Positions 17,083 through 24,665 of a stretch of DNA of 34,760 nucleotides are shown in pieces. A program made the translations under genes and the position numbers. Position 1 is the stretch's first letter. Every line of letters begins with the position of its first letter. This DNA comes from an uncultured Clostridia bacterium (GTDB lineage Bacteria > Bacillota > Clostridia > TANB77 > CAG-508): NCBI GenBank assembly GCA_944390365.1, contig CALXPW010000013.1, positions 1-34,760 on the forward strand, written 5' to 3'. The notes beneath the pieces were generated by a model, which was not told where the DNA came from, made no database searches, and saw only the letters and a list, made by a program, of their open reading frames with translations.

Positions 17083-18219
17083 ATGATAATAATTAATAAA
17101 AAAGAAAATTGTTGTGGGTGTTCAGCTTGTTACAATATTTGTCCTAACGATGCTATTATAATGGAGGAAGATGAACTTGGTTTTAAATATCCTAAAGTAG
17201 ATGAAAAAAAATGTGTAAATTGCAATTTATGTGAAAATGTATGTCCGATTTTAAATCAAAGAATTAAAGAGACAAGACCAAAAGCTTATTTATGTATAAA
17301 TAAAAATTTGGACATAAGACTTAACAGTTCATCTGGAGGTGTATTTTCAGCTTTAGCTGAAGAAATTCTTAATAGAGAAGGTATAGTATTTGGCGCTACA
17401 TTTGATAATAATTTTGAAGTTATACATACATATATAGAAAATAAAGATGAAATATCGAAATTACAAGGCTCAAAATATGTACAAAGCGATATAAAAAAGA
17501 CCTATTTAGAAACAAAAAAATATCTTGAACAAGATAGATATGTTTTATATACAGGAACACCTTGCCAAATTGAAGGTTTACAAAGTTTTTTAGGTAAAGA
17601 ATATAGTAAATTATATACACAAGACATTATATGTCATGGAGTCCCCTCTAGAAAAATTTGGAGAGAATATTTGAAAAAAATGACAAACAATAATGTTGAA
17701 GTTATAAAAAATATTAATTTTAGAAACAAAAAAACAAGTTGGGAAAATTTCTCTATGCAAATAAACAGTGATACAAATAGATATAATAAAAGTCATAATA
17801 AAGATTTGTTTATGAGAGCTTTTTTGCAAAATTTAATTTTAAGAGATTCATGCTATAATTGTAAATTTAAAAAATATAATAGAAATTCTGATATTACTTT
17901 AGCAGATTTTTGGGGAATATCTAAAATAGACAATAGCTTTAATGATCATAAAGGAGTATCGCTAGTAATTATAAATAATGATAAAGGCAGGGAACTACTT
18001 GAAAAAATAAAAAAACAATGTATAATTAAAGAAGTTGATTTAGATAATGCTATTAAATATAATAAGTCATTTATAAAATCGGTAGAACAAAATAAGAATA
18101 GAAATGAATTTTTCAAAAATGTTGATAGTAAAAATATAAAAGTATTAATAAAAAAATATACATATTCGCAAGGGTTAATAAGAAAACTAATTAGAAAATG
18201 TATAAACAAAATAAAATGA
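17083..18219 (+). CDS. FrhB/FdhB-type 4Fe-4S protein of polysaccharide loci (copy 2)
   Basis: 378 aa. Two Cys clusters: C10-x2-C13-x2-C16-x3-C20 and C44-x2-C47-x2-C50-x3-C54. Then come NSSSGGVFSALAEEI, LQGSKYVQSD, YTGTPCQIEGLQ, DIICHGVPSRKIWREYL, DSCYNCKF and ITLADFWGI, the same order as the 12251 gene. The proteins are clearly paralogous but diverged outside the motifs, so this is not a recent tandem duplication. Probable redox partner or precursor-reducing enzyme for the second pyruvyl-transferase-family protein. Starts six bases after the flippase stop with only a weak ribosome site. Confidence 0.88.
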   Translation: MIIINKKENCCGCSACYNICPNDAIIMEEDELGFKYPKVDEKKCVNCNLCENVCPILNQRIKETRPKAYLCINKNLDIRLNSSSGGVFSALAEEILNREGIVFGATFDNNFEVIHTYIENKDEISKLQGSKYVQSDIKKTYLETKKYLEQDRYVLYTGTPCQIEGLQSFLGKEYSKLYTQDIICHGVPSRKIWREYLKKMTNNNVEVIKNINFRNKKTSWENFSMQINSDTNRYNKSHNKDLFMRAFLQNLILRDSCYNCKFKKYNRNSDITLADFWGISKIDNSFNDHKGVSLVIINNDKGRELLEKIKKQCIIKEVDLDNAIKYNKSFIKSVEQNKNRNEFFKNVDSKNIKVLIKKYTYSQGLIRKLIRKCINKIK

Positions 18220-18249
18220 CTTTAATTAATTTTTATATGAGGAGAAAAG

Positions 18250-21200
18250 ATGAAAATAAAAAGGAACAAAAAGAAAAAATTATTTGTTATCATGTTTGTT
18301 TTATTACTAGTCAGCTTAATTTGGATAGTACCTACAAAAATAATTAAGTCCTCAAATATAGAACTAGTAAAACGTTCTAATATTAACATTAATCATTCAA
18401 ATTCTTTATTGCAATACAATATTTTAGACTTAATCAAATTGTTATCGATAGATAATACATATATTGTAGAAACCAATCTAAATAGTGAAATTTCATATAA
18501 TAATGTAGTTCAATTAACCACTAAAATCGAAAATTTCGATAATACTTCTAATTATGAAATGATAGTTTATTTAAATGATACTGAAATATTGAACAAAGAA
18601 TTAAAAAATAATATTGAAGAAAATGATGTAACTTTAACAAGTGAAGGAAAAAACACAATAAATATTACAATAAAAAAGGATAATAATGAAGAATATAAAG
18701 AAATAAAAAATGTTTATTATATAATACCGTATGAACATCAATTTTTAGAAGAGTTTTCTCAAGTTGGACTGTCTACTCATTATGGACTTAATAGTTCATC
18801 TAGAGATAAAGTAGAGTTAAGTATAGAATTGTTAAAATCGCTTGGAACTCAGATTATTAGAGATAGTATTAGATGGGATAAAGTATATAAGAATAATAGT
18901 TTTAATTTTGAAGAAATTGATGAGTGGATTGAAAAAATACATGAAAATGATATTGAACTATTAGCTGTATTAGCTGGTGGAACTACTGATCAACTTGGAG
19001 ATGATTGGCAAATTAGTAATGATGAAGAGTTAAGTGAGTTTAAGGAATACATTAATCAAGTAGCTGAAAGATATAAATTTATTGATGAATATGAAATATT
19101 AAATGAACCTAATAGTTTTATGACTACAAATGAACAAAGAATATGGTATTCAAGAATAATTAATATAGCAAATGAAATTTTAAAAGAAAATAACTCTAAA
19201 ATCATTGCTGGATCTACAATGGTTCCATATAAAAATGAAGAAGAGTCTATTAAATGGATTCAAGATATTTCAAGATTTGAATCGTCTTATAAAAATATTA
19301 ATGCATATTCATACCATCCTTATGCATCAGTAAATGACTTAGAAGAAATAAATCTTAACTATAGAATTGGAATAAATGAACTTGGTGGCTTTTCTAAAAA
19401 ATATGTTACGGAGTTTGGTAAGAAAACTAGTGACGAGAATGATTGCTCTGATATAACAATTCAACAATGTGTAACCAATCAATCAAATGGGGTAGATATA
19501 TCTATTCTCTATCAATTTAGAACTATTAATTCTAATAATAATTATGATTATGGATTATTAAATTATGACTACACTCCGAAACCTGTCTACTATGCTATGA
19601 AAAATTTCTTTACCAACACCAACGGTGCAGAATACATAGGAACAGTTAACCTAGCAGATGGGGTAGAAGCACACGTCTATGACAAAGACGGAAAGCCTAA
19701 AATAATAGCTTGGTCAGATAATGCAGATAATACAATAACAATACCATACAAAAACTTCACAGCAAGCGACATATATGGTAACGAAATAGAAAATACAGAT
19801 GGCACATTAGAAATTACAACTTCGCCAGTATACTTAGATAATATATCAGATGAATACTTCTATGAAGCCATCTCCAACACAACCTTAGAAAAATACGAAG
19901 AATTTGAAGAAAAATTTGAGGCAGAAATAGCTAACATTAATGGTTTGCAAGAAGAAATAAATAAATTAAAAGAATATATGGCATCAATTGCAAGCAACTC
20001 TACAGAAGATGAGAACGTTGCAATAGAACAAATGAATACTCACTTTAATCTTGGTAATGTTATTTTATCTGTATATAAAAATGGAAGCCTAGATGTAGAG
20101 TATGTAAAGCTAAGTTCTATGCTAGATATGCTAAATGATATAGGAAGCTCTTATGAAGACTTATTAACCGTTTGTGCTACAACTAGAGCACCATATTATA
20201 CAGCTACAGAGGAATTAATAAATTCAGCAGAGAGCAAAATCAACAATAATTCAGATTTAGAAATTGTGTATCCTTCTAAAATCTTAGATTTCGCTAAGGA
20301 ACTAGATGAAAAATCTGAATACATAAATAGCTTATCAGAAGAAAATGACATAAAAACAGGCTTAATAGTAAGTAACAGTTTACATGCATATTATTTAGCA
20401 GATTGGGCTAATGAATTTGCCTCAATATACATAGATGAATATATAGAGGTAAATCCTGTTACAGTAAGTTATTCAAATACAGATGAATGGACAAATCAAG
20501 ATGTTACTGCAACATTAAACATTGGCAATGATGATGCAACAGTAACTAATAATGGTGGAAGCAACACATATATATTTAAGGCAAATGGCTCTTTCACATT
20601 TGAATACGAAAGAAGGGGACAAGCTTTTAAATTAGAAGCTAAGGTTTCAAACATTGACAAAACCTACCCAACTATAGCAGGAGTAAAAGATGGACAAACT
20701 TATACAAGTGGTGTAAAACCTGTTATAGAGGATACAAACCTATCTATTGTATCAATAAGTTACAATGGCGAAAATATAGAATATTATGAAGGAATTACCT
20801 TAGAAGATGAAGGTATGTATAGCATTGTTGCAACAGATAGAGCAGGCAATACAACTACAGTAGAGTTTAATATAATTAGCGATGTACAGGACGAATACGT
20901 ACTTCAAGGTAACTATTTATTAAATGTTTGGCAAGAAACTACATTGGCGGATTTTAAAAATAATTATACTTCACAAGAGGAGTCTTACATAATAAAAAGA
21001 AATGATACAGAGCTAACAGATACAGATATAATTGCTACAGGGGATATTATAGAGTTATCTTCAGGAGATACATATACAATAGTTGTTGCAGGAGATATAA
21101 ATTGCGATGGTAGAGTTACTGTATTTGATTTAAGTGCACTAAGAAGATACATTTTAAAACAAATAGAATTTACAGAAATAGAATTGCTTTCTGCAGATAT

Positions 21201-21273
21201 AAATATAGATGGTAACAATATTGGTGCAAAAGATTATAGCCGAATGAGACTCGAAATATTAGGAATGCATTAA
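18250..21273 (+). CDS. Secreted dockerin-bearing glycoside hydrolase, clan GH-A (GH39/PslG-like)
   Basis: 1007 aa. An N-terminal membrane/signal helix is at about 10-28, then a beta-rich region (about 70-160). A TIM-barrel hydrolase follows (about 165-455), with acid/base Glu286 in EILNEPN and probable nucleophile Glu388 in YVTEFGK, plus AYSYHPYAS. Next come a beta domain, a coiled helical stretch (about 535-750), Ig-like domains (about 755-890) and a C-terminal dockerin (948-1005). Dockerin repeat 1, GDINCDGRVTVFDLSALRRY, is canonical; repeat 2 has one extra residue in its calcium loop (DINIDGNNIGAKD). PslG-type hydrolases in exopolysaccharide operons trim or release their own polymer. AGGAG precedes the ATG. 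GC rises from about 26% before to about 36% after base 19560 by hand count, suggesting a mosaic gene. The substrate is unknown. Confidence 0.82.
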   Translation: MKIKRNKKKKLFVIMFVLLLVSLIWIVPTKIIKSSNIELVKRSNININHSNSLLQYNILDLIKLLSIDNTYIVETNLNSEISYNNVVQLTTKIENFDNTSNYEMIVYLNDTEILNKELKNNIEENDVTLTSEGKNTINITIKKDNNEEYKEIKNVYYIIPYEHQFLEEFSQVGLSTHYGLNSSSRDKVELSIELLKSLGTQIIRDSIRWDKVYKNNSFNFEEIDEWIEKIHENDIELLAVLAGGTTDQLGDDWQISNDEELSEFKEYINQVAERYKFIDEYEILNEPNSFMTTNEQRIWYSRIINIANEILKENNSKIIAGSTMVPYKNEEESIKWIQDISRFESSYKNINAYSYHPYASVNDLEEINLNYRIGINELGGFSKKYVTEFGKKTSDENDCSDITIQQCVTNQSNGVDISILYQFRTINSNNNYDYGLLNYDYTPKPVYYAMKNFFTNTNGAEYIGTVNLADGVEAHVYDKDGKPKIIAWSDNADNTITIPYKNFTASDIYGNEIENTDGTLEITTSPVYLDNISDEYFYEAISNTTLEKYEEFEEKFEAEIANINGLQEEINKLKEYMASIASNSTEDENVAIEQMNTHFNLGNVILSVYKNGSLDVEYVKLSSMLDMLNDIGSSYEDLLTVCATTRAPYYTATEELINSAESKINNNSDLEIVYPSKILDFAKELDEKSEYINSLSEENDIKTGLIVSNSLHAYYLADWANEFASIYIDEYIEVNPVTVSYSNTDEWTNQDVTATLNIGNDDATVTNNGGSNTYIFKANGSFTFEYERRGQAFKLEAKVSNIDKTYPTIAGVKDGQTYTSGVKPVIEDTNLSIVSISYNGENIEYYEGITLEDEGMYSIVATDRAGNTTTVEFNIISDVQDEYVLQGNYLLNVWQETTLADFKNNYTSQEESYIIKRNDTELTDTDIIATGDIIELSSGDTYTIVVAGDINCDGRVTVFDLSALRRYILKQIEFTEIELLSADINIDGNNIGAKDYSRMRLEILGMH

Positions 21274-21294
21274 TATAGTTTATAAATCTATACA

Positions 21295-21333
21295 CGTAAC
21301 ACAAATGTAATATATCTGTAATAAAAATGTAAT
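21295..21333 (+). promoter_or_regulatory. Four 11-bp-spaced direct repeats, probable OmpR/PhoB-family response-regulator site
   Basis: TGTAAT begins at 21306, 21317 and 21328, and CGTAAC at 21295: four copies exactly 11 bp apart, i.e. on one helix face. Two adjacent copies read CTGTAATAAAAATGTAAT, close to the PhoB-box arrangement of two CTGTCAT-like 7-mers. The array ends ten bases before the -35 box of the promoter at 21344. No regulator gene is in the window, so identity is inferred. Confidence 0.55.
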
Positions 21334-21343
21334 ATTCATTATG

Positions 21344-21372
21344 TTGTTAAATATAGTTATTTGTGCTAGAAT
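21344..21372 (+). promoter_or_regulatory. Internal promoter before the LPQTG surface protein
   Basis: TTGTTA (21344-21349), 17-base spacer, TAGAAT (21367-21372). The leader downstream contains TTGAAATGAAGGAGTCAT (21394-21411), nearly the same as the leader of the other sortase-type surface protein at 3609-3627. This promoter would let the LPQTG, Wzz, kinase and phosphatase genes be expressed apart from the upstream capsule genes. Confidence 0.7.
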
Positions 21373-21415
21373 ATGCATAGAAAATTATATAATTTGAAAT
21401 GAAGGAGTCATAGAG

Positions 21416-22183
21416 ATGAAAAAAATCTTATCAATATTCACAATAATACTTATTCTAGCACTTACAATTAATTTTAACATTGTAAATGCAACAGATGCAG
21501 AACCAGAAACAGAGCCAACTGTTAATTTAACATACAATGTAGAGCAAAAAGATAATCAAGTTATATTTACCATTTCCTTAGGAGAGTTTGAGGGAATAGA
21601 AGAAAATATTGTTATGTCAGCTATTGCAGATTTAGATTTTTACGATAATCAAATTGAAACAATTGAAGGAAAGGCTTATGATGATTGGAAAGTAACTGTA
21701 TCTGCAGAAACTAAGACTGTTTTATTTGAAACAGATTCAGCAAAACCAAATTCAAAACTTGGTGAAATTATATTTAATTTGAACACATCAAATATAACAG
21801 AAACGACTCAGGGAGTTGTAGCAATTAATGAACTAAATATTTCAGACGGTATAGTATTAGATGAAATATATCCAAGAAATGAATTTACTTATGTACTTCA
21901 GCCACAGACTGCTAATGATAATGATAATACGAATACAGTAACAGATGATGATACAACTGAGAATGAACCAGGAATAAATGATATTACGATTTCAGATCCT
22001 GACAAAAGTGAAAGTGGAACATCTAGTAATGGCACACCTAATACGAATAAGGATTCAACCAAGTCACCAGATAAAAAGTTACCACAAACTGGAATTAGTA
22101 TTGTTTTAATAGTTGGAATAATAACAATAACAGTATTAGCTATAGTTGGCTTTATTAGATATAAAACTATTAAAATTAAATAA
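21416..22183 (+). CDS. LPXTG-anchored surface protein with cohesin-like domain
   Basis: 255 aa. Signal peptide about 1-25 (ending VNA). A beta-rich domain follows (about 33-160) whose pattern resembles cohesins: alternating strands in VNLTYNVEQKDNQVIFTISL, an LDFYDNQIETIEG segment, KLGEIIFNLN, and a late VVAINELNISDG strand. Then come a Thr/Asp/Asn/Ser-rich spacer (about 165-220), LPQTG at 222-226, a membrane helix and a basic tail. The LPXTG signal means covalent attachment to the wall by a sortase; one is encoded at 4165. The preceding gene ends in a dockerin, the natural cohesin ligand, so this protein may hold the hydrolase on the surface. The cohesin call is by pattern only. Confidence 0.7.
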   Translation: MKKILSIFTIILILALTINFNIVNATDAEPETEPTVNLTYNVEQKDNQVIFTISLGEFEGIEENIVMSAIADLDFYDNQIETIEGKAYDDWKVTVSAETKTVLFETDSAKPNSKLGEIIFNLNTSNITETTQGVVAINELNISDGIVLDEIYPRNEFTYVLQPQTANDNDNTNTVTDDDTTENEPGINDITISDPDKSESGTSSNGTPNTNKDSTKSPDKKLPQTGISIVLIVGIITITVLAIVGFIRYKTIKIK

Positions 22184-22223
22184 TTAAAGTGATGCATTAT
22201 ACACAAATAGAAGGGAAAATTTT

Positions 22224-22940
22224 ATGGAAGAATTAGATTTAAAAGAATTATTTGGAATATTTTGGGCTAAAAAAGTACACATTATATTGTTAATACTAAT
22301 ATTTATTGTGATTGGATTTATATATTCATATATATTTTTAGTACCGGAGTATCAATCTATTACACAAATATTGCTTGCTAAATCAAACGCAACCACTCAA
22401 GATGGAACAACCCAAGGGATGACTACTTCACAAGTTACATTAAACCAACAATTAGTTTCTACATATAGTGTATTAGTTAAAAGTGAATCTGTTTTAACAC
22501 AAGTTAAGGACAATCTAAAAATAGATAAATCGATAGAAGAATTAAGAAAAAATATTACCGTATCAACCAAAGATGATACAGAGATAATTCAAATATCGGT
22601 AGTAGATGAAGATGCAGAAATGGCTAAAAATATAGCTAATGAAGTAGCAAATGTTTTTATAGAGCAAATTGCAAAAGGATACTATGCAATGGATAACGTA
22701 TATGTAGTAGATGAGGCAAAAGTTGAGGAAGAACCATACAACATTAATCACTTAAAAGATTTAGCTATATTTGGAGCAATTGGATTTGTTGTAGCCTGTG
22801 TATATGTATTAATCGCAAATATGTTAGATACTACAGTTAAGTCTAAAGAAGACATAGAAAAAAAATTAGGACTTACAGTGCTTACGACAATACCTGTATG
22901 TGAAAATACATCTAAAAATAAAAAAGGAGGTAGAAGATAA
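22224..22940 (+). CDS. Chain-length determinant / tyrosine-kinase modulator (Wzz, CpsC/YveK-like)
   Basis: 238 aa. Two membrane helices (about 18-40 and 186-207) flank an extracytoplasmic coiled region, with the N-terminal DLKELFGIFWAKK and PEYQSITQILLAKS typical of Wzz. The cytoplasmic C-terminus (KSKEDIEKKLGLTVLTTIP) is the part that activates the BY-kinase in Gram-positives. It sets polymer length. Its stop overlaps the kinase ATG by one base (TAATG), as is usual for this pair. Confidence 0.93.
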   Translation: MEELDLKELFGIFWAKKVHIILLILIFIVIGFIYSYIFLVPEYQSITQILLAKSNATTQDGTTQGMTTSQVTLNQQLVSTYSVLVKSESVLTQVKDNLKIDKSIEELRKNITVSTKDDTEIIQISVVDEDAEMAKNIANEVANVFIEQIAKGYYAMDNVYVVDEAKVEEEPYNINHLKDLAIFGAIGFVVACVYVLIANMLDTTVKSKEDIEKKLGLTVLTTIPVCENTSKNKKGGRR

Positions 22941-23737
22941 TGAAAAAAGAAGTAATTACAGCTAGAGATCCTAAATCACCTATATCTGAATTATTTAGAA
23001 CTTTAAGAACAAATATTCAATTTATGAATACAAAAAGCAAATTAAAGTCATTACTTATTACTTCTACATCTCCTTCAGAAGGTAAAAGTTGGGTATCTTC
23101 AAATTTGGCTACAACTTTTGCACAAGCTGGAAAAAGAGTTATTTTAGTAGATAGCGATATGAGAAAAGGTAGATTATTCAACATATTTAATACTACTCCA
23201 TCACCTGGGCTTTCTAATTATTTATCCGGAATAAATTCTGATGGAGAGTATTGTGGCGATGTTGATATAACAAATTATATAAGAAAAACTGAATTAACTA
23301 ACCTATATTTAATTCCAGCTGGCAGTATACCACCAAATCCATCTGAGCTATTAGTTTCTGAAAAAATGAATGAACTAATGGAAAAATTGGAAAGTATGTG
23401 TGATATTGTAATATATGATGGTACACCAACAAGCTTAGTTACAGATGCTTTAATTATATCTAGAAATGTTGATACTACAATAATTGTTTGTGCATATAAT
23501 CAAACAAAAATTGAAGATTTGGAAACAATAAAAAGAGATATATTAAACGTAGGTGGTAAAATAGCAGGTGTTGTTATTAATAAAATGCCTACAACTAGAA
23601 AAGAATATTATTCATCATATTATTATGGACAAAGTACAACTAACTCAAAGAGAAGTTCTAGCAAGAACATTGATTTAAAATCAAGAGTTAGACCTAATGG
23701 ACAGTCAAACAGAATTAGTAAAGAAGAACTAAAATAA
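22940..23737 (+). CDS. CpsD/CapB-family tyrosine-protein kinase (BY-kinase)
   Basis: 265 aa. Walker A SPSEGKSW (Lys49), Walker A' VILVDSDMRKG and Walker B-like CDIVIYDGTP define the BY-kinase fold. SELFRTLRTNIQF at the N-terminus is the oligomerisation motif. The C-terminal tail has a tyrosine cluster, Tyr223-224 and Tyr227-229, the expected autophosphorylation site. Walker A has Trp where Ser/Thr is usual after GKS. It works with the Wzz-like modulator and the downstream phosphatase in a phosphorylation cycle that controls polymerisation. Confidence 0.94.
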   Translation: MKKEVITARDPKSPISELFRTLRTNIQFMNTKSKLKSLLITSTSPSEGKSWVSSNLATTFAQAGKRVILVDSDMRKGRLFNIFNTTPSPGLSNYLSGINSDGEYCGDVDITNYIRKTELTNLYLIPAGSIPPNPSELLVSEKMNELMEKLESMCDIVIYDGTPTSLVTDALIISRNVDTTIIVCAYNQTKIEDLETIKRDILNVGGKIAGVVINKMPTTRKEYYSSYYYGQSTTNSKRSSSKNIDLKSRVRPNGQSNRISKEELK

Positions 23738-23761
23738 ATATAAGTGAAAAGAGAGATAAAA

Positions 23762-24520
23762 ATGATAGATGTTCATTGTCATTTAGTTTATGGAGTAGAT
23801 GATGGCTCTACAAGTTTAAATGAAACTTTACAAATGCTTAAAGAAGCTAAAAATGTAGGGTTTACTGATATTATCTTAACTCCACATTTTAGCAACTATT
23901 TCCAAGTTTCGGCAGAAGAAATATCTAAGAGAATAGAGGAAATAAAAAGAGAAAGTCAAGCCATTGGAATTAATTTATACCAAGGAAACGAAATATATAT
24001 AACTTCTACATTGATTGATGATTTAAATAATAAAAAGAGTGTATCATTAAATAATAGTAAATATGTTTTATTTGAGGTTCCTATGCATAACTCAACATAT
24101 AATGTAGATGAAGTAATATATGATATTTTAAATGCTGGCAAAGTTCCAATATTAGCACATCCAGAACGATACGATTTTGTGCAAAGCGACCCAAATTGGC
24201 TTTTAAATTACATAGATAGGGGAGTGCTATTTCAGTCTAACTATGCAAGTATTGTGGGTAGATATGGTAAAGAAGCAAAAGAAACGGTTAAAAAACTTCT
24301 TACACATAGTATGATACATTTTTTAGGCTCTGATAATCATAAACCTAATACTGTATATGCTGAAATGCCAGAAATACTTAATAAATTAGAAAAGCTAATT
24401 GGACCTAATTATTTGAAGACACTTTCATTGGATAATCCACAAAAAATATTAAATAATGAAAATATAGAAATTGATGACCCAGAAGAAATAAGGAAAACAT
24501 GGAAATTTTGGAGAGGTTAA
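23762..24520 (+). CDS. PHP-family protein-tyrosine phosphatase (CpsB/YwqE-like)
   Basis: 252 aa from ATG 23762 (MIDVHCH); a GTG at 23744 is an in-frame alternative. Metal-binding motifs of the PHP fold: HCHLVYGVDDGS at the N-terminus, TPHF, LAHPERY and GSDNH. The family is manganese-dependent and dephosphorylates the BY-kinase tyrosine tail. It is the last gene of the exopolysaccharide locus; its stop lies inside the stem of a terminator. The kinase-phosphatase module sits at the end of this locus, whereas in many Gram-positive capsule operons it is at the start. Confidence 0.93.
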   Translation: MIDVHCHLVYGVDDGSTSLNETLQMLKEAKNVGFTDIILTPHFSNYFQVSAEEISKRIEEIKRESQAIGINLYQGNEIYITSTLIDDLNNKKSVSLNNSKYVLFEVPMHNSTYNVDEVIYDILNAGKVPILAHPERYDFVQSDPNWLLNYIDRGVLFQSNYASIVGRYGKEAKETVKKLLTHSMIHFLGSDNHKPNTVYAEMPEILNKLEKLIGPNYLKTLSLDNPQKILNNENIEIDDPEEIRKTWKFWRG

Positions 24521-24544
24521 GTGTGTAATCTCTCTAATTTTTTG
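24511..24544 (+). terminator. Terminator closing the exopolysaccharide locus
   Basis: Stem GAGAGGTTA (24511-24519) / TAATCTCTC (24526-24534) with one G-T wobble and a six-base loop, followed by a T-rich run to 24543. The stem includes the phosphatase stop codon. Confidence 0.75.
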
Positions 24545-24579
24545 TCTTTTATATTTAAATATTTGTTTGTAAATAAGTA

Positions 24580-24608
24580 TTGAAAATTTACATAAAATAT
24601 GTTAAAAT
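24580..24608 (+). promoter_or_regulatory. Promoter of the MYG1-family gene
   Basis: TTGAAA (24580-24585), a 17-base spacer and TAAAAT (24603-24608), followed by AAAGGAG about eight bases before the start codon. The promoter region has the AT-rich composition of the host although the gene does not. Confidence 0.7.
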
Positions 24609-24665
24609 AGAAGTTGAACGTTGACTTTATAAAAGTTTTACTTTAAAAAGAAAGGAGAAAGCGTT

